Shown here one piece after another: positions 1 to 17,158 of a stretch of DNA of 60,000 bases. The notes under the pieces are model-generated. The model searched no databases. It saw only the letters and a program-made list of their open reading frames with translations, and was not told the origin of the DNA. Origin of the DNA: Tubulanus polymorphus (lineage: Eukaryota; Nemertea; Palaeonemertea; Tubulaniformes; Tubulanidae); NCBI RefSeq assembly GCF_964204645.1, contig NC_134026.1, positions 9,995,450 to 10,055,449 on the forward strand, given 5' to 3'. Both the position numbers and the translations under genes were made by a program. The number at the start of each line of letters is the position of its first letter. The first letter of the stretch is position 1.

Positions 1-202
1 GACCAGGCCCGAGCCAAATTTTAGCATGGGTCAAATCATTGCGTGTGAATTGAAACTGGTTCCGGAAGTGACTCACTTCGCATTGTTTAACCATTGTTTA
101 GTTTCGAGTGAGTGGCTTACTTGTGAATGTGCTCTCTATGATTAGGCATGGGCCAAATTCGACTCGGGCCTGATCTGTGCCAATTTGCCTCAGGCCAAGT
201 CA

Positions 203-4296
<4,094 letters not shown>

Positions 4297-7140
4297 TCAA
4301 AATTAGAATAAATTGACATAATAATTAAAGGGGGTTTCTGGCATTTTTCAGGGCATCTGAATTTATTTTTGTTTCCTTTGTTGAATTTTTGGTGCAAAAA
4401 ATTAGCAAGGCACTCACAAACTACTCATCTTCAATCACTTGACTATTATGTCCAATTTTGATAATCCGGACATGAAATCAAAGCTAATAGCCTCCTGTTT
4501 AGCCTACTACAAACCCTTATCCCGTTAACTTCCAATAAAGAGTTTGTGATTAATGTCTGAACATAAATTCAGGGCCAAAAATTGCCTGGACCGAAAATGC
4601 AACACGACACATTGCCAGTTTTTGCCAATTTCAAAATATGAAACGTTGAGTTCGATAAGATATCCTTCACCAATTTCAGTGATAGGCTTCAATGCACAAC
4701 ATTCTATATTTTGACCGCGGTTGTTTTACTAATCCGTACAATCTTTCAACTTAGGTTACCATTTTTAAATTGGCTGTAGATGGTGTGAACTGTGGAAAAA
4801 TCGCCCCTGGCCTTTTGTTATTTTACACAAACTGCTCTGTACGGGGAATCTGCAATATATCTACGTACGCACATGCGTGAAAGAATAGGGTCAGGGTAAG
4901 GTATTGCGATCGCAATCCGTTTACGGACTCCGTAACCGGGGCAGATCGACATCGATTTTATTTAGGCTATCAGTGCTTCATCTAGCATTAAAAAAGGGCA
5001 GGGTGCTGATTTCAAATAAGGACATTTTTGTGCGTGATTCCATCAGAGCAAGGGCACATAATAAGGCACTCACGTCCGTTTTAGGGGCAACCTGCAATGT
5101 TCCCTATTGCATAGAATCGAGGTACCCCTACTACAATTGAGGACTAGAAACTATGTTAAACTCTGATTTTGCCATGAGTGACACACTTGACCACAGTTCA
5201 TCCTTACACCTATGCCTGTCAATGAACAAAAGTTAATCTAGATAGGGCTTTCAAAATGATTTGGAAAACCAGTTGCAGACAAAAAAAATTGCAGAAAAAA
5301 GCAATCTCAAGTAGCAAATACAGCGAAAAAGAGCCAGCAATAGTTTATAGGCCTACATGAAATTGCATATTTTTAATCTTAGAAATATCAAATTAATTGG
5401 TTTAAATTGATAGTGTTAGTGATTGGCAAGTAACTGTTGATAATTGGTAAGCAGCCAGCTTAAGAACACATTATTGCCATTAGGCTACTCAAACTAATTG
5501 TCTGTGCGAGTCTCTCTGTGAGTTCACCGAACAAAGTTTTTCACCTTGTATATATAAAATTTGTCTAATAGTCTTGATAAAAAGATCCAGAGCATCACGA
5601 TGTGTTCAAAACGAAACAATCCATCGAATATACACTACCAGCTTTACAACGGCAGTCGCTAGAATGATTGGCAGAAGTTTGGAAGTCAGCCAATTTCCTG
5701 GAAACTTTAACTAGGCCACGCGTCTGAGGCACGTTTTCACACGATGCACACTGACTGCAGTACATTTGAATATAACCACTGATCACATGAGCTACTATCG
5801 TTGATATCATACGAGATATTTCATAGCCGTCGCAGGAAACTTACTAACAGTCGGATGCGTCGGCTTATTTTGAAAGCCCTGACTCATTACTCGTGACTGA
5901 CGAGGGCAGGATGGCGGACCTACGGCAAGTGATGAGGGCACAAGGGCAAGCATGGGACACATCTGAAGGGCAAAAGGGCGGCTATTTTCGGGGGCGGGGC
6001 GGACCGCCCTTCTATTTTTGGCTAGATGATGCACTGGGCTATAGGCCCTACTACTTCTTTTTCAACAAATTTTTGTTTTTAATAATCTTATTTAAAAAAC
6101 TGCCTGGCATTAGGTGAGAGACTTGAATGAAGGCTCTCACTCAGCTGTCACCAACAGTAACCAGGTAACACCACCAGTCTTTAATTGACACTTTCTCATT
6201 CTGGATTGGACTACCATTTTTAACAGTACCTACTTAATACGTGCCCCTCTCTGTTTGTGGTGGGAACAACCACCAGAGTTGCCACTTATGTGAAGCTAAA
6301 AATCCGGAAAATAAGTCCTAAATGGCCCTAAAGGCCCTACCCCAGAAAAATTTTTGAAATTAGAACGCCAGATGCGTTCTGGCGCAATACGCGTTATAGG
6401 CCTCACTTTCATTACCGCCTATAGATCATTTTTTCAAATAGCGATTGGTTCTGTCAAATACACCTCATATAGGCCTATAAACCAGAGCCAAAAACAAACG
6501 AAGCGTCAGTCGATTTCAATCGTCGCGTCATCTTGGTTTAATCGTGTACTGCGGGGTTGTTGCCACCACGTGGCAGCACAATACGGCTTTTTCGAACCCT
6601 CTACGGAGCCGTCAAGTTTTGATGTTTAGGGTCGAATCCCGAATTGATTTTATTATTTTTGCGATGTTTTCTTTTGTGGTTATTTGACTTCTCCCGAAAA
6701 TCCGGAAATGAAATTGGATTTTTTTTAAATCCGGAATTCCGGAGAAATCTGGAGAAGTGGCAACTCTGAACCACTTAAACGTAACATTTCAGCAGGACTG
6801 GACTGGGCCTGGCCCTGGGCTGGAGGTGGTCGGTCCCGGTGGCTTAGGCCAGACCAACAGGCCCTCTTAAAAAAAAGGCAGGCCATGTTTTGTTAGAGGC
6901 AAAAAGAAGTGAGATCACCACTGCTGTTTAAAATAATCAAACGTACATAACTGATGAGAGATGATCAAATGATGAAGTTCATGATCAATCGACTTTCAAC
7001 CGTTCAACTAAATCGTTGTTGTTGTTGTTTTTGTCCCTAAAAAACGAATTGAAACCTTCAAATTATTTCCGGGTACGCGCCATGGATATCCCTATTTCTC
7101 GGTTTCAGATTTAGTTCTCCCTATTCGTCGGACGAGGCAT
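4297..7140. other. No recognisable gene
   Basis: Short open frames here have no recognisable domain or consistent splice sites. A G-rich stretch near 5900-6010 is low complexity. The upstream promoter of the citron-type gene should lie at the left end, but no clear promoter motif stands out. Confidence 0.5.
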
Positions 7141-7149
7141 CGACGCCGT

Positions 7150-7240
7150 TGCGCTCGACGCCGCCGTACCATCTTCACCGTCAAGGGATTCGAACCCACT
7201 ACGCTAAAGCTGTTCCCGAACCCCTTGACCTCACGAGTCG
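7150..7240 (-). repeat. tRNA-derived SINE fragment (family A)
   Basis: On the minus strand a pol III B-box GGTTCGAATCC lies at 7186-7196, preceded by AACAGCTTTAGCGTAGTG. The same block occurs in plus orientation around 8790-8830. No cloverleaf can be completed, so it is read as a SINE fragment and not a tRNA gene. Confidence 0.6.
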
Positions 7241-7279
7241 TTGGAGTCGTTACTAGCCGACCAGAATCCGGTCGTACCA

Positions 7280-8136
7280 GGTCGTCATTAGTTCCAAGAC
7301 GAGTTTGTCGATGACGTCATATATAAATAATAACATAACCACGTGCGTCCTGGTACGCGCTCTTATCTGTTAGAGCAGTTGGAAATGTCTATTTCAACTT
7401 GACTTGAGAGAGAGCATCAGACGGTGGCCTAGCTCAGTCGGGCTAGATAGTAAATACCTGATAAAAAGTCTGATCAGGACTAGAAAGGACTGGCAGTTGA
7501 CCTAAAACATCGTTTTTTAATCCATTCTTAACTGTGAAGGATTGCAAAAGACATGTCGGTCTGAATCGAACTCTACTGAGAAGGCTTATCTGAGAAGAAA
7601 AGTAAAGAATGTTTTGTTTCGTGTTTTATGTTGTTTTTTCTGAAATCTCTTATGATAAGCTATCAGTTAGTTCATACTACTGAAATAGGACAGGGTTTCG
7701 AATTTTCAGTAGACCCAGTTTCACATATCATACTAAATTTAAGACGAATTGAAGAACTTTGAACTATTCTATGATTCCGGCTACGTTGAATGGGTATCTA
7801 AAAACACATCAATAGTCTTCTAGCAAGAGTTATTTGATTTTATCATTATAAGTCTTGCAAGAAAATAAACATTACTACTTCTACGCAAGTAAATAATTCA
7901 TTTTGTTTATTTACAAACTAGTGGTTATTCGTTTTTGAATAATGTTGAACAAAGAATCATCAAAAGATGATAACGAAGGAAAAGATTGCGGCAATTTGTT
8001 TATGATCATACAATTCGGCGCACAGAATTGGTTGAATAAATTGTCTTTGTATTTAAGTCTGTTCCTCACGCACGTGGTTATGTTATTATTTACCAATGAC
8101 GTCATCGACAAACTCGTCTTGGAACTAATGACGACC
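7280..8136. repeat. Inverted repeat pair, ~69-bp arms
   Basis: Arm 7280-7348 (starting GGTCGTCATTAGTTCCAAGA) reappears reverse-complemented at 8069-8136 with only a few changes, apart from a short difference near TATATA versus TTGG. Both arms contain GATGACGTCAT and CACGTGCG words. The arms flank ~720 bp of AT-rich DNA without a convincing gene; frames crossing the arms are artefacts of the repeat. Confidence 0.75.
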
Positions 8137-8415
8137 GTCGTACCAATCACAGCGCTTGTAACAAACCGACAGTAGACTTCTGTTGGTTTTCCCGTTAAAA
8201 ATTGACCAATCAGCGAACGTTTTACCGAACAAGGAAGCATTTCGCAAATCGATATATGACGTCATGCGCAACAGCGCCAGTAATGAAATCACGCTTCGTA
8301 AGGCCAGGGGGCTGGTGGAAGCGAGTTCGGGAGTGAAACTGGACCCCTGGCAAGCGAGGATGCCGCCGTACCGGTATACGAAGAATGAAAATCTCCCGTG
8401 TACAACCATCCTCGC

Positions 8416-8512
8416 TTGCAGTATCACTCCCGGACCATCCTCCCTCTGCAGGGACTCGAACCTGATGGCATCGCTACACTCAGCCACGGTACCCCTGCAT
8501 CAGTAGACCGGG
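8416..8512 (-). repeat. tRNA-derived SINE copy (family B), minus orientation
   Basis: Minus strand shows an A-box-like GTGGCTGAGTG followed by GATGCCATCAGGTTCGAGTCC, whose B-box is GGTTCGAGTCC (8452-8462). The same sequence stands in plus orientation at 8720-8760 and, decayed, near 11190-11235. Two facing copies form an inverted pair. Confidence 0.65.
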
Positions 8513-8552
8513 TGCGCAGGTACATGCGCAGCTTTCCGAACGAAAACTGGCG

Positions 8553-8830
8553 GCACCAATCAGATTGCTCATTGTATAATCGTTGAGGCAAATTTCAAGG
8601 AAGATCTATGGGAAAACCCGGGCTAAAATAAAGCGGGATTTCTGATTGGCTAAAAATCACATCATCTGAACTGCGCATGTATCTGCGCACACGGTCGATT
8701 ATGGCAGAGTTTCGTGCCGTGGCAATCTCGATGCCATCAGGTTCGAGTCCCTGCCGGGGAGGATGCTCCCGAACTCGCTTCCACCAGTTCGGGGAACAGC
8801 TTTAGCGTAGTGGGTTCGAATCCGTTGACG
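8553..8830 (+). repeat. SINE cluster: families B and A in plus orientation
   Basis: B-boxes are GGTTCGAGTCC at 8740-8750 (family B) and GGTTCGAATCC at 8813-8823 (family A). The preceding block 8553-8690 (CAATCAGATT at its start, GATTGGCTAAAAATCACATC further on) recurs at 11020-11160 ahead of a decayed family B copy, so it belongs to the same composite element. Confidence 0.65.
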
Positions 8831-8849
8831 GGTGAAGATGGTGTACAAC

Positions 8850-11015
8850 CCGCTACGGTTAAAGTGTAGTGCTGCTCAATTTAGATTCGCTGTCGTGTGA
8901 AGGGTATTTTTCCCTCATTAATTCTGATAATGGATCTTGAAATAAATTTGATAAGGGTCAGGTGGCATGAAAATCGACTCAGTGGCTCACTAATTGACGC
9001 GACTAGGGCGTTGAGGAGCCAAAATGCTTGTATCATCAGGGGTAGACAAATTATCCGAAGATAAATGAAAACTTCACCTTGTTGGTCGTCAAATGATTTT
9101 GCTGTAATTATTTCGCCTGGATAAATCAGCACTACACATCATACATTTCAAACTGTGTTCAGTAGAATTTCTTTCAATAAAATGAAAATTTATTTGACTA
9201 ATTTGTATGTATTCAAGATTGAATTTGCATTGATCTTAAAACCAAAGCAGAAGCATTCAGCAATTCAGAAAATCCTAGACTCATAATCAAATTCTGTGAA
9301 CTGAAGTCAGTTAAGGTCTTTTGCTCGAATCAAGTTGAGGGCTCCTAGGTGTCTAAAATTCGATTCCTCGATGTCCCTGTAATGCCGAGTACGATGGAGT
9401 TGACACACTGAAAAACACTACAAACATTCAAATTAACATGCATTAAAAGGCAAAAAAGATGACCTTGTTATTCAGGCTAAAGCCAGGCCATTTTAAGACC
9501 AAAACAATCAAAACAAAATATTATTAGTCTTATTAGTGCCTTGGCCTTATTTGTGCCTTCACCTGGTTTAACGGTTCACACACCATCGGTACATTATCTT
9601 CTTCGCTTGACTTAATCGGCTATTTGAGGGTAATATGCCGTGAGGTGGGTGGGTGTTGGATGGATTCAGATACCGGTACGCATTTGTTCAAATCAGTCAC
9701 TAGCTGTTCTGTCCGCACCTGCTTGCCACCCGCGCGGTGTTGCTTAATCATTCCCTAACAATTCCCTGTACACTGCTAACATAGTCAAAAACCTGTTATA
9801 TAAATCTAAGATTTAGAAAACTCATTAATCAAAATCTAAAAAACACGGCGTCACAATCTCCAATCCCCAGGGGAAGAAGCAAAATTGGAGGATCGGGGAT
9901 AGAGGATGAGGAGCAAACAATTAAAATTTGAGTGAGATGATAATGAGGCATTAAGGCATGAAGTATCTAGGTAGAAGGGTAGAAAATCCGTTTTCTAGAT
10001 TCGTACGAATTACGAGACTCATGCGCCTTCGCTCGTTTTCTTGGAAGGCTATGCCCGTAACGTCTCCGTGTCCCTTATCCGTCTCGTGGAAAACCATAGA
10101 TTAAGATCAATCTACGGCATATTTCGTAGGGGACTTTAATTTGAGAAAGAGAAGAAATTAGAGTTTTAGAAGTTCACAGTCGGACATTTAATTATTTTGA
10201 ATCGAATAGACTTGAAAACATTATTATAGATGACTACGGTATTTAGAACATTCTACATTTAGTCCATTTCAATTAAGAACAGTTCCATTCTCAGCGCTTC
10301 GAGGTAACGCTGATTATAGACCGGGAGCCCGACCGGGGAGGTTTATCTGTACGAAAGAGATACCAATATCAGACCCCCATACAACACGAAAAAGAGAAAA
10401 AAAGATGATATTAACAAAGAATGGATTTATTGATGCGGGCGGCAATATTTTGACAAAGTATTTTACTTTCTAATCTTCCTATAGAGAATGCCGATGGGAT
10501 TTCAACGTAACTCTGAGTCTGTTTGAAATATTTTTAATCAACACGGCACAATACGGAAGCTTCCAGGGGACATATCTATTTAAAAAAAATTTAACCTCGA
10601 ACATTTTTTTTTTATAGATAGGTCCCAGGACGCTTTCGTAGTACACCTACATACATTATAAACGGGAAATAAAAGCGCAGACAGTGCTAAAAATGTCAAT
10701 ATACATTATACGGTTATTGAATATTTCATGTAGATATGAGTCGAACGATGCGCATGGATGAATGCATGAAACGCTACATCATTTATTCATTACAAATCAT
10801 CCTTTTATTTTATATTTGGATGGATACACTTTCGATTATTATTATATGCGATTGATATCGGCAACACATAAACGGTGATACTGGCCAATATATAAATCTT
10901 CTCAGCCTTTTGAAGAGATCTTTGATTCTATATATTTCTTCGTGGAGGTTGATGTTAAGATATTAAGACACCATGCTACAAACGTTAACCGCCCTCCGCG
11001 CAAACAATAACTTGG
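8850..11015. other. No recognisable gene
   Basis: AT-rich DNA with no domain-bearing frame. Near 10570-10640 a loose inverted repeat (GGGACATATCTATTT against ATAGATAGGTCCC) flanks A and T runs. Confidence 0.5.
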
Positions 11016-11017
11016 GG

Positions 11018-11240
11018 CAATCAGATTACCCGTTGTATAATGGATGAGGCAAATCTAACGGAAAAACTATACATGGAAAAAACCGGGGCTGAAATAAAAC
11101 GGGATATACCTGATTGGCTAAAAATGACATCATCTTATAAGTTGCGCATGTAGCTGCGCACTCTGGCTAGTGTGGTAGTGGCTAGTTACTATGGCGAGTC
11201 TTGATGCCATCAGGTTTTAATCCCTGCCCGGGAGGATGCA
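11018..11240 (+). repeat. Second copy of the 8.55-8.75 kb composite SINE
   Basis: Contains the conserved CAATCAGATT block, GATTGGCTAAAAATGACATC, GCGCATGTAGCTGCGCAC and then GATGCCATCAGG. The B-box has decayed to GGTTTTAATCC, so pol III transcription is unlikely. Confidence 0.6.
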
Positions 11241-11249
11241 AAAATTAAG

Positions 11250-14240
11250 TAGGACAAAAGTAGGACATTTTATATCATGAATATTTTTGATATCAGTTTC
11301 TATTACATATCATATTATATACTAGTATGTCCTCCAAAATATCAGAGATTGTGAACTAGCTGTACGCAACAAAATTGAGTTTTCATTGTACAATGTAAAA
11401 GATTCGCCACTCTGCGAATACCGGTTCTTAATGCGTCATTTCTCTTTCCCATTGATACTGGCTTACTATTCTATAAAATTCTCAATGCAATGATGGCTGA
11501 TTCCGACCAAAATGAAAAGAATATATCAATCTCCAACATTTTTTAACATAAAAACGAACACGCCACGCTGAAACATTTCCTTATCAACACTCGGGCCAAA
11601 ATTAAAAATACAGCATCCCCTCCGTCGCTATGGGATGAATAGAAAAGTGGATGTATGGTACTTCCATCTTGTGACGCCTTTAGGATCTTCAGTTGATATG
11701 ATGAGAGGGCAGAAAAAGTTTCGGTTCAACTTCAGAATGCGTGAAGCTGTTCCATCGTCGAGGATTTCCTCGATGGCCGGTTAGCCATGTTGAACCTCCG
11801 AAATCTATAGGATTCTTCCCTACAGGAGATCGAATCAACTCGAAGATTTTCAAAGATTCCATATATATATACCGGTTCAGCCTGTATCCCGTTACACATG
11901 GACGGTCAACCGGACGGACGGTTAAATTAAGTCCCCCATTTGCACAACGGAAAGGCGGGGACAATAATACAAAAGGTCCACCATGTTTTTTTTAAATATC
12001 AGAAAAACCCCATCGTAAAAATCAATTACCGTGGTATTAAACTGAAAAAGACAAAGTGAAAACGAAAAGTGGAAACTGAATTTATCTTTTTTTATAATCA
12101 GGTGCGTATCAGCCACCAAGATTCATTCATAACCAATGTTTTGCGTCTCTGTGATTTATTTTGTTATAAAGATTATTTTTCTGTTAGTTTGTCACATACA
12201 TGGAAATACCTGTGTACATCTGAATACGTAGTTAAAGATCGAAATCATTAGCAGGTGGATTTCTTTAACCACTTCGAAGAAGTCCTCGAAACTCCGAACG
12301 TACAGGAAAAGAAATAAAACGTATTGTTGCTGCCGTCATGTCACCGATCACTAATGAAGACGTGCGTATATCACCATTTGATCAGCATACTTCAAATTAA
12401 TAGGTGCTGAAAAGGATTATCAAAACACATGAATATCCTAATTAATATAACTTATTAGTCTATATACAGTTGGGATATCTTAATCTGACCTTAAACTGAT
12501 ATTTTATTTCAAAAACTCAAGGTCACAATGTTGCCAATCATGAGCGGTATAACAATATATATATATATTGGATGGACACCATAAATGATACATTTTTACG
12601 TAAAACATTCTTTTACCAAGTTTTTTTCCTTATAAGAATTATACAACTATTCATTCATTTTTTGCACGCTACGGAACTCTTTCCCAAGCAGTTCTACATA
12701 ACAGAGCATTAGAGATATATCCATCAAATCTAAAAAGTTTAAAATTCTAACTTCTCCATTTAACGCGTGTTGGATTCTGATATCATGAGTTTCTGATAAA
12801 TATTCGATCCATCCCATAGCCATTTTTATGATTTTTATGATGAGGAACATACCCTTGGAATAAGTCCGATTGTGTAGGGTTGTTCAGATTCAGATTAAGA
12901 TTTACATTTGTGCAGAAATTATATACAATTTTTTCGAGCACAGGATACACTAAGAATAAACGGTTTACAGTTATATAAATACAGTTACTCCAGCTACATT
13001 CAAAATATACAGTAACTGTTATTTCTTTTATAAAGTTCCTAATATCAAATACACGCAATTAGGACGAACGTGCACAGCGATGGCTAGATGTGCCTTTTTT
13101 ATAAATACTGCTAGCTTCCTTAAGATGTTTGGGTCTTGTGATGAAAAAAGATTCATAAATTTTCTTTAATTAGGGAAACTTACTAGTTGTTGCTGCGGTA
13201 TGTATCGACTTCGCAAACTTTCGAAAAAAGTACACTCCGATCATGAAATGGTATTCATCGCCGATTTTTTGTAAAAACCTCAGATGCAAGGCCAAATGGC
13301 ACGCGGAAGCAATAGTTGCACAACGTTCATACATTTTTTGATCTGTCGAATCAAAATTTTTTTTTCTGGAATCGTGGTACGGAACTTTGATGGTATTCTA
13401 TTACTATTTGCTTAGATTCATGCAGGCGTGATGGGGCCTAGTTTGAAAGTGAAAAATACCAAAATACACTCATTGAAAATGAGACACCATGTGTGGACAG
13501 TTGTTTATTGAATTGATGCTTGGTGTTTAGCCCACTTGGGACTTCAGTTCAAACCTTGAAACATTAACACACCTGTGGCTTTCACAAATCATCCATTTGA
13601 AAAAAAACTGAAAATATATCATGTCACAGAACCCTTCTATGCTGCATCCATTCAAACAGTCATCTCCAGATATACCGCCCACATCGGTGCAGAATGATTT
13701 TGGTGGTATAGAGAGTATGGATGTTGCACTATGTCTTGGTATAGAGATGTACATTATGAAAACATGACGGTAGGCGGGGGGGGGTTAAATAGGAGGGCGG
13801 TATATCATGTAGAAATGCAGAAATTAGCCATTGTGGGCCCAAGAGGACAGCCTATCGTGAAAACCCCATCTATTTATCGGAAAAATCTTCAAGATTGATA
13901 CACATTTCACAGGTGGCTATTTTCAAGGTGTTTGAAGGTAGCATTATCCAAATCTGGTAGCAGTAGCAGAGGATACGACACTAAAGCTGATCAGTATTAC
14001 CGGTAATAGAATTCATTCAGAGCTTCTCTAATTTACAAGAAATGTCCTCCGGCGCTGAATATCTGTCAGTTTGGTTCGAAAATCAAGGACGGTATTCCCA
14101 TTCCTGCTATCTCAAAAGGACCTGCGGGACCCAAGGCATTCCTCGAGGTAGTCTGAATACCAGTCGTTGTTACGGTTCCGTACAACGTTGTTTCAGGAAT
14201 AGCGGTTAGGTACTAGACTATCCTCGAGGTCATTGCATCA
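11250..14240. other. No recognisable gene
   Basis: Several short open frames (for example near 11740-11990 and 12780-13060) lack domains and splice support. A short (TA)n run lies near 12555-12570 and a poly-G tract near 13780. Confidence 0.45.
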
Positions 14241-14250
14241 GTGTGCATAA

Positions 14251-14463
14251 GCAGCGAAGGCATGTAGTGCGCATAGTTGCAGATGTCATCATGAGGGACT
14301 TTCGTGCACAATCTACTGCAAATGTTCATCTGGGGAAAAGTGTCATAATCCACATAAAGCTGAACAAGAGGAAGAAGATAACAATGAAACACATGAGCAG
14401 CAAGAGGATAATGGAGCCGAAGATGAATTGGAACCAGATATGGGACTTGATGAATGGGAGTAA
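14251..14463 (+). pseudogene. C-terminal remnant of a Cys-rich (CxC-like) protein
   Basis: An open frame of 71 codons without its own ATG reads CRCHHEGLSCTIYCKC, then CHNP, followed by an acidic Glu/Gln/Asp-rich tail and a stop. The spacing CxCx3GLxCTx2CxCx5CxNP is the zinc-binding tail often found at the end of invertebrate transposon-encoded proteins. The DNA just upstream (14030-14250) has stops in this frame, so the rest of the protein is missing or shifted. It could be the last exon of a live gene, but decay is more likely. Confidence 0.45.
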
Positions 14464-15416
14464 GATATTACAGTTTTCAAATGGCTTTGTGCAGAATAAC
14501 ACTCGAGGTCCTCACAGGTTACAGAAATGAAGCTGTATTACATGAAATTCTAACTACCTTGATTTGATCTCAGACGTCCCATATAATGTTAATAACTGTT
14601 CTATTAATAGCGAGACCTTCAAATAAATACCAAACATGGATATGTTACTATAAAATTGTGGATTTTTAATTTTCTAATACACATTTTGGGGCGTGGTACC
14701 TTCTGGGGGTTATTAAAAAAGTTGCCCAAGGTTTCCAAGGTGGCAACTATTATCTAAAATATGTATGTAGATCATGAATCAATCATAAAACCTTGTACTT
14801 ATGAACTTTTCCGGGTCCTTGTATAGATCAACTGGACTTCTACCACACGAGTGGCATGGCTTATCGATGGACGAATGTTGTTCGTCCCCTATAATTCATC
14901 GAGTTATCACCTAAAACCAGTTGCTATGTATACACTACGAGCAATTGAGATAATTGCTCGTAAGTATATCATATGGAGTCCAAATCCGTATTGTTCAAGG
15001 AGTCGAATTAGTTTTTGTAGTTTTGATGATTGATGATTGAGCTGCTTTGTCGACTGATGCATTTATTTAGGTAATTGTTTTTTTTTAGAAATTCGTGCCA
15101 TCATTGACCGTATAACATCGTTATTCACAAGTTCTGTGAATAATTCGTTTCCTTGCAAACTCTATTAAATTCCCTTCAAATTAATTGAAATCAAATTTTA
15201 CAGTTCGGATGGACAAATTTGACATAAAGCCTAAGGTTTTTGAATAGGAGTAAAATTCAAGTATGCATCGGATTTAAAGTTACATATGAATAGGAGTTGC
15301 ATAGTTCAATAAATTATTGAATACAGAGGAAGCTGTAACATCAGGATTTCAGTATTATTATTAATTTCATAACGCCTTGAATTGTCAGTCTCTCATTCGA
15401 TCACAGCGCATTTCTA
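14464..15416. other. No recognisable gene; upstream region of the GPCR exon
   Basis: AT-rich intergenic or intronic DNA. The only useful signal is the splice acceptor ATTTCTAG ending at 15417, just before the receptor exon. An upstream exon supplying the start codon was not found. Confidence 0.4.
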
Positions 15417-15417
15417 G

Positions 15418-16367
15418 AACATGCAGGGGGCAGTAATGCAAGTGCGTTGGATATCGCCCTTACCGGTGACTATCAACCTGGACACAGACTCGTTTACATC
15501 GAAGTTGTGTTCGTACCAAGAAACCGTACCTCTAACCTACGCCTTGTTCTAGAGGGTACTAACATGTTTTTAATCGCCTTACTGGGATATGTCGGTAACT
15601 TTTTGATAATGGTGATAATGCTGAATTCTAAATATCGTCGACACCCGTACAGCCTGTTTTTTATATCAATGGCACTTTGTTTTATCGTGACGTCCTTTCT
15701 TTTGGCTTGTATTAACAAATTTCTCTTTCAATACGGGTTGGAAGTTATTCGATTATCACGCAGTGAATTCTCCTGTCGCGTTCTCTATTCGTCACATAAT
15801 GTCATCAGTTTTTTCAGCCCGTTAGCGCTGGCCCTCGTGTCTCTAGAACGGCTGACCGTGATACTGTTCCCGTTTCAGGGCCCAAGATTCTGGACCCGTA
15901 AGACAGTCACTATTATCATCGCAGCTACGATCCTTCTATTATTTTGCTTATCTATGTATCTAACCCGAGGTGTAACGTTTATGTTTAATGTTGGTTGTGT
16001 TATTAAGAATACTGGTTACCCACTAGTCGCTTCTATTCTGACATTCATTATCAGCGCATTTCTACCGACGTCCGTCATATTAATTTCAACTCTGTTAATT
16101 CTAATTTCGCTATTCCGCAGAACAAAATCATCATCAACCTCTGCGGCATCGGTGCAAGTATCTATGATGGTATCTGCCAACTGTTTGTTCTATCTGATCA
16201 CCACGGAACCTATCTATATCCTTATGGTGATATTATGGGCCAGGCCTGATTTGCCAGTAGGTTTCGCTTTTGAGGTAACTGATAGCTTGAATATTTGGAA
16301 TTTTTGTGTGAATTTTTACTTATATGTTCTGACGGGGAAAGATATATGTTCTTTTGAAAAGGAGTGA
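15418..16367 (+). CDS. Rhodopsin-class G-protein-coupled receptor (orphan)
   Basis: A single long exon encodes seven hydrophobic segments. Counting from the codon at 15447 (residue 1): TM1 about 36-60 with GN at 50-51, TM2 67-90, TM3 112-138, TM4 153-173, TM5 191-224, TM6 238-263, TM7 272-295. Cys110 and Cys184 fit the TM3-loop 2 disulfide. The DRY site reads ERL (134-136) and NPxxY reads NFYLY (289-293). Sequon NRT (26-28) precedes TM1. There is no in-frame ATG before TM1: the frame is open only back to 15381, and position 15447 is TTG. A good acceptor ends at 15417, so the start codon probably lies in an upstream exon. The intracellular tail is only about 10 residues. Peptide-type receptor is the likely class; the ligand is unknown. 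Confidence 0.8.
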
Positions 16368-17158
16368 TGTGATGTGAATGTTGTGGGTACTAAAAATCAT
16401 TCTTATTCGTGCACTAATGCCAGAAACAGTAAACAGGTAAAATAGATCTGCGCAGGCTGAGTACATAGCACGCATTCCTCCGCGCATATCCTGCGCAATT
16501 CTAAATACTATTCTTCGAGATCTATATACCCTTCATAGTATCCCATCCATATTATACCAGGCACTTTTATGACAATCCCGACACGATCCCGACATTCCTG
16601 ACAGCACATTTGATAAGCTTGACCGAATCACACCATTTCAAAATGAGTGCAACAACATGTGACTGTGCACTATTTCACCAGATACTGGACTTGACCAAGT
16701 GGGACTGGGATGAAGGACCGTGCGTAGATTACCCTTTATAGGTACAAAGTGGATGAGATCGAGGGCTGTGTCTTTGCTTGAAAAGTTCAACCCTTATGAA
16801 CTCTTTGAATTTATAATTAGATAATAATGGCAATTTGAAACCGAACCCTCGCCTCATTAAAGACAACCCTATGGAACTATATTGACCTTTTCTGGAATTG
16901 AACCCTGTGGAACTGGGTTTTGAACTGGTGGAGCTCGAATAGTTCATGTATATAATCTCTTTATTCGCAATTTCCTGAACAGATACACGATGCCTCGTTC
17001 CAGTCCCTAGAAAATGACGTGGCCCAGTACTCCCTATCCGGCCATTGTATTCTTCCTGGGGTTCCAATGCGAAAATGGCGAATGATCCTGACTATTGTAT
17101 TGTATTAAATTATAGCATTAATGATCTAGTTTAAGGGTTGGGTGCTCGCCCCTTATGA
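16368..17158. other. No recognisable gene
   Basis: Downstream of the receptor; no domain-bearing frame on either strand. The receptor's 3' UTR probably occupies the left part. Confidence 0.4.

Noticed and set aside
7186-8823. tRNA genes suggested by B-box GGTTCGAATCC and GGTTCGAGTCC
   Set aside because: No complete acceptor, D and anticodon arms can be drawn around them, and they recur with shared flanks, so they are SINE copies.
15447-15449. Start codon of the GPCR at 15447
   Set aside because: The codon is TTG and upstream frame is open with a splice acceptor at 15417; an upstream exon is more likely to supply ATG.
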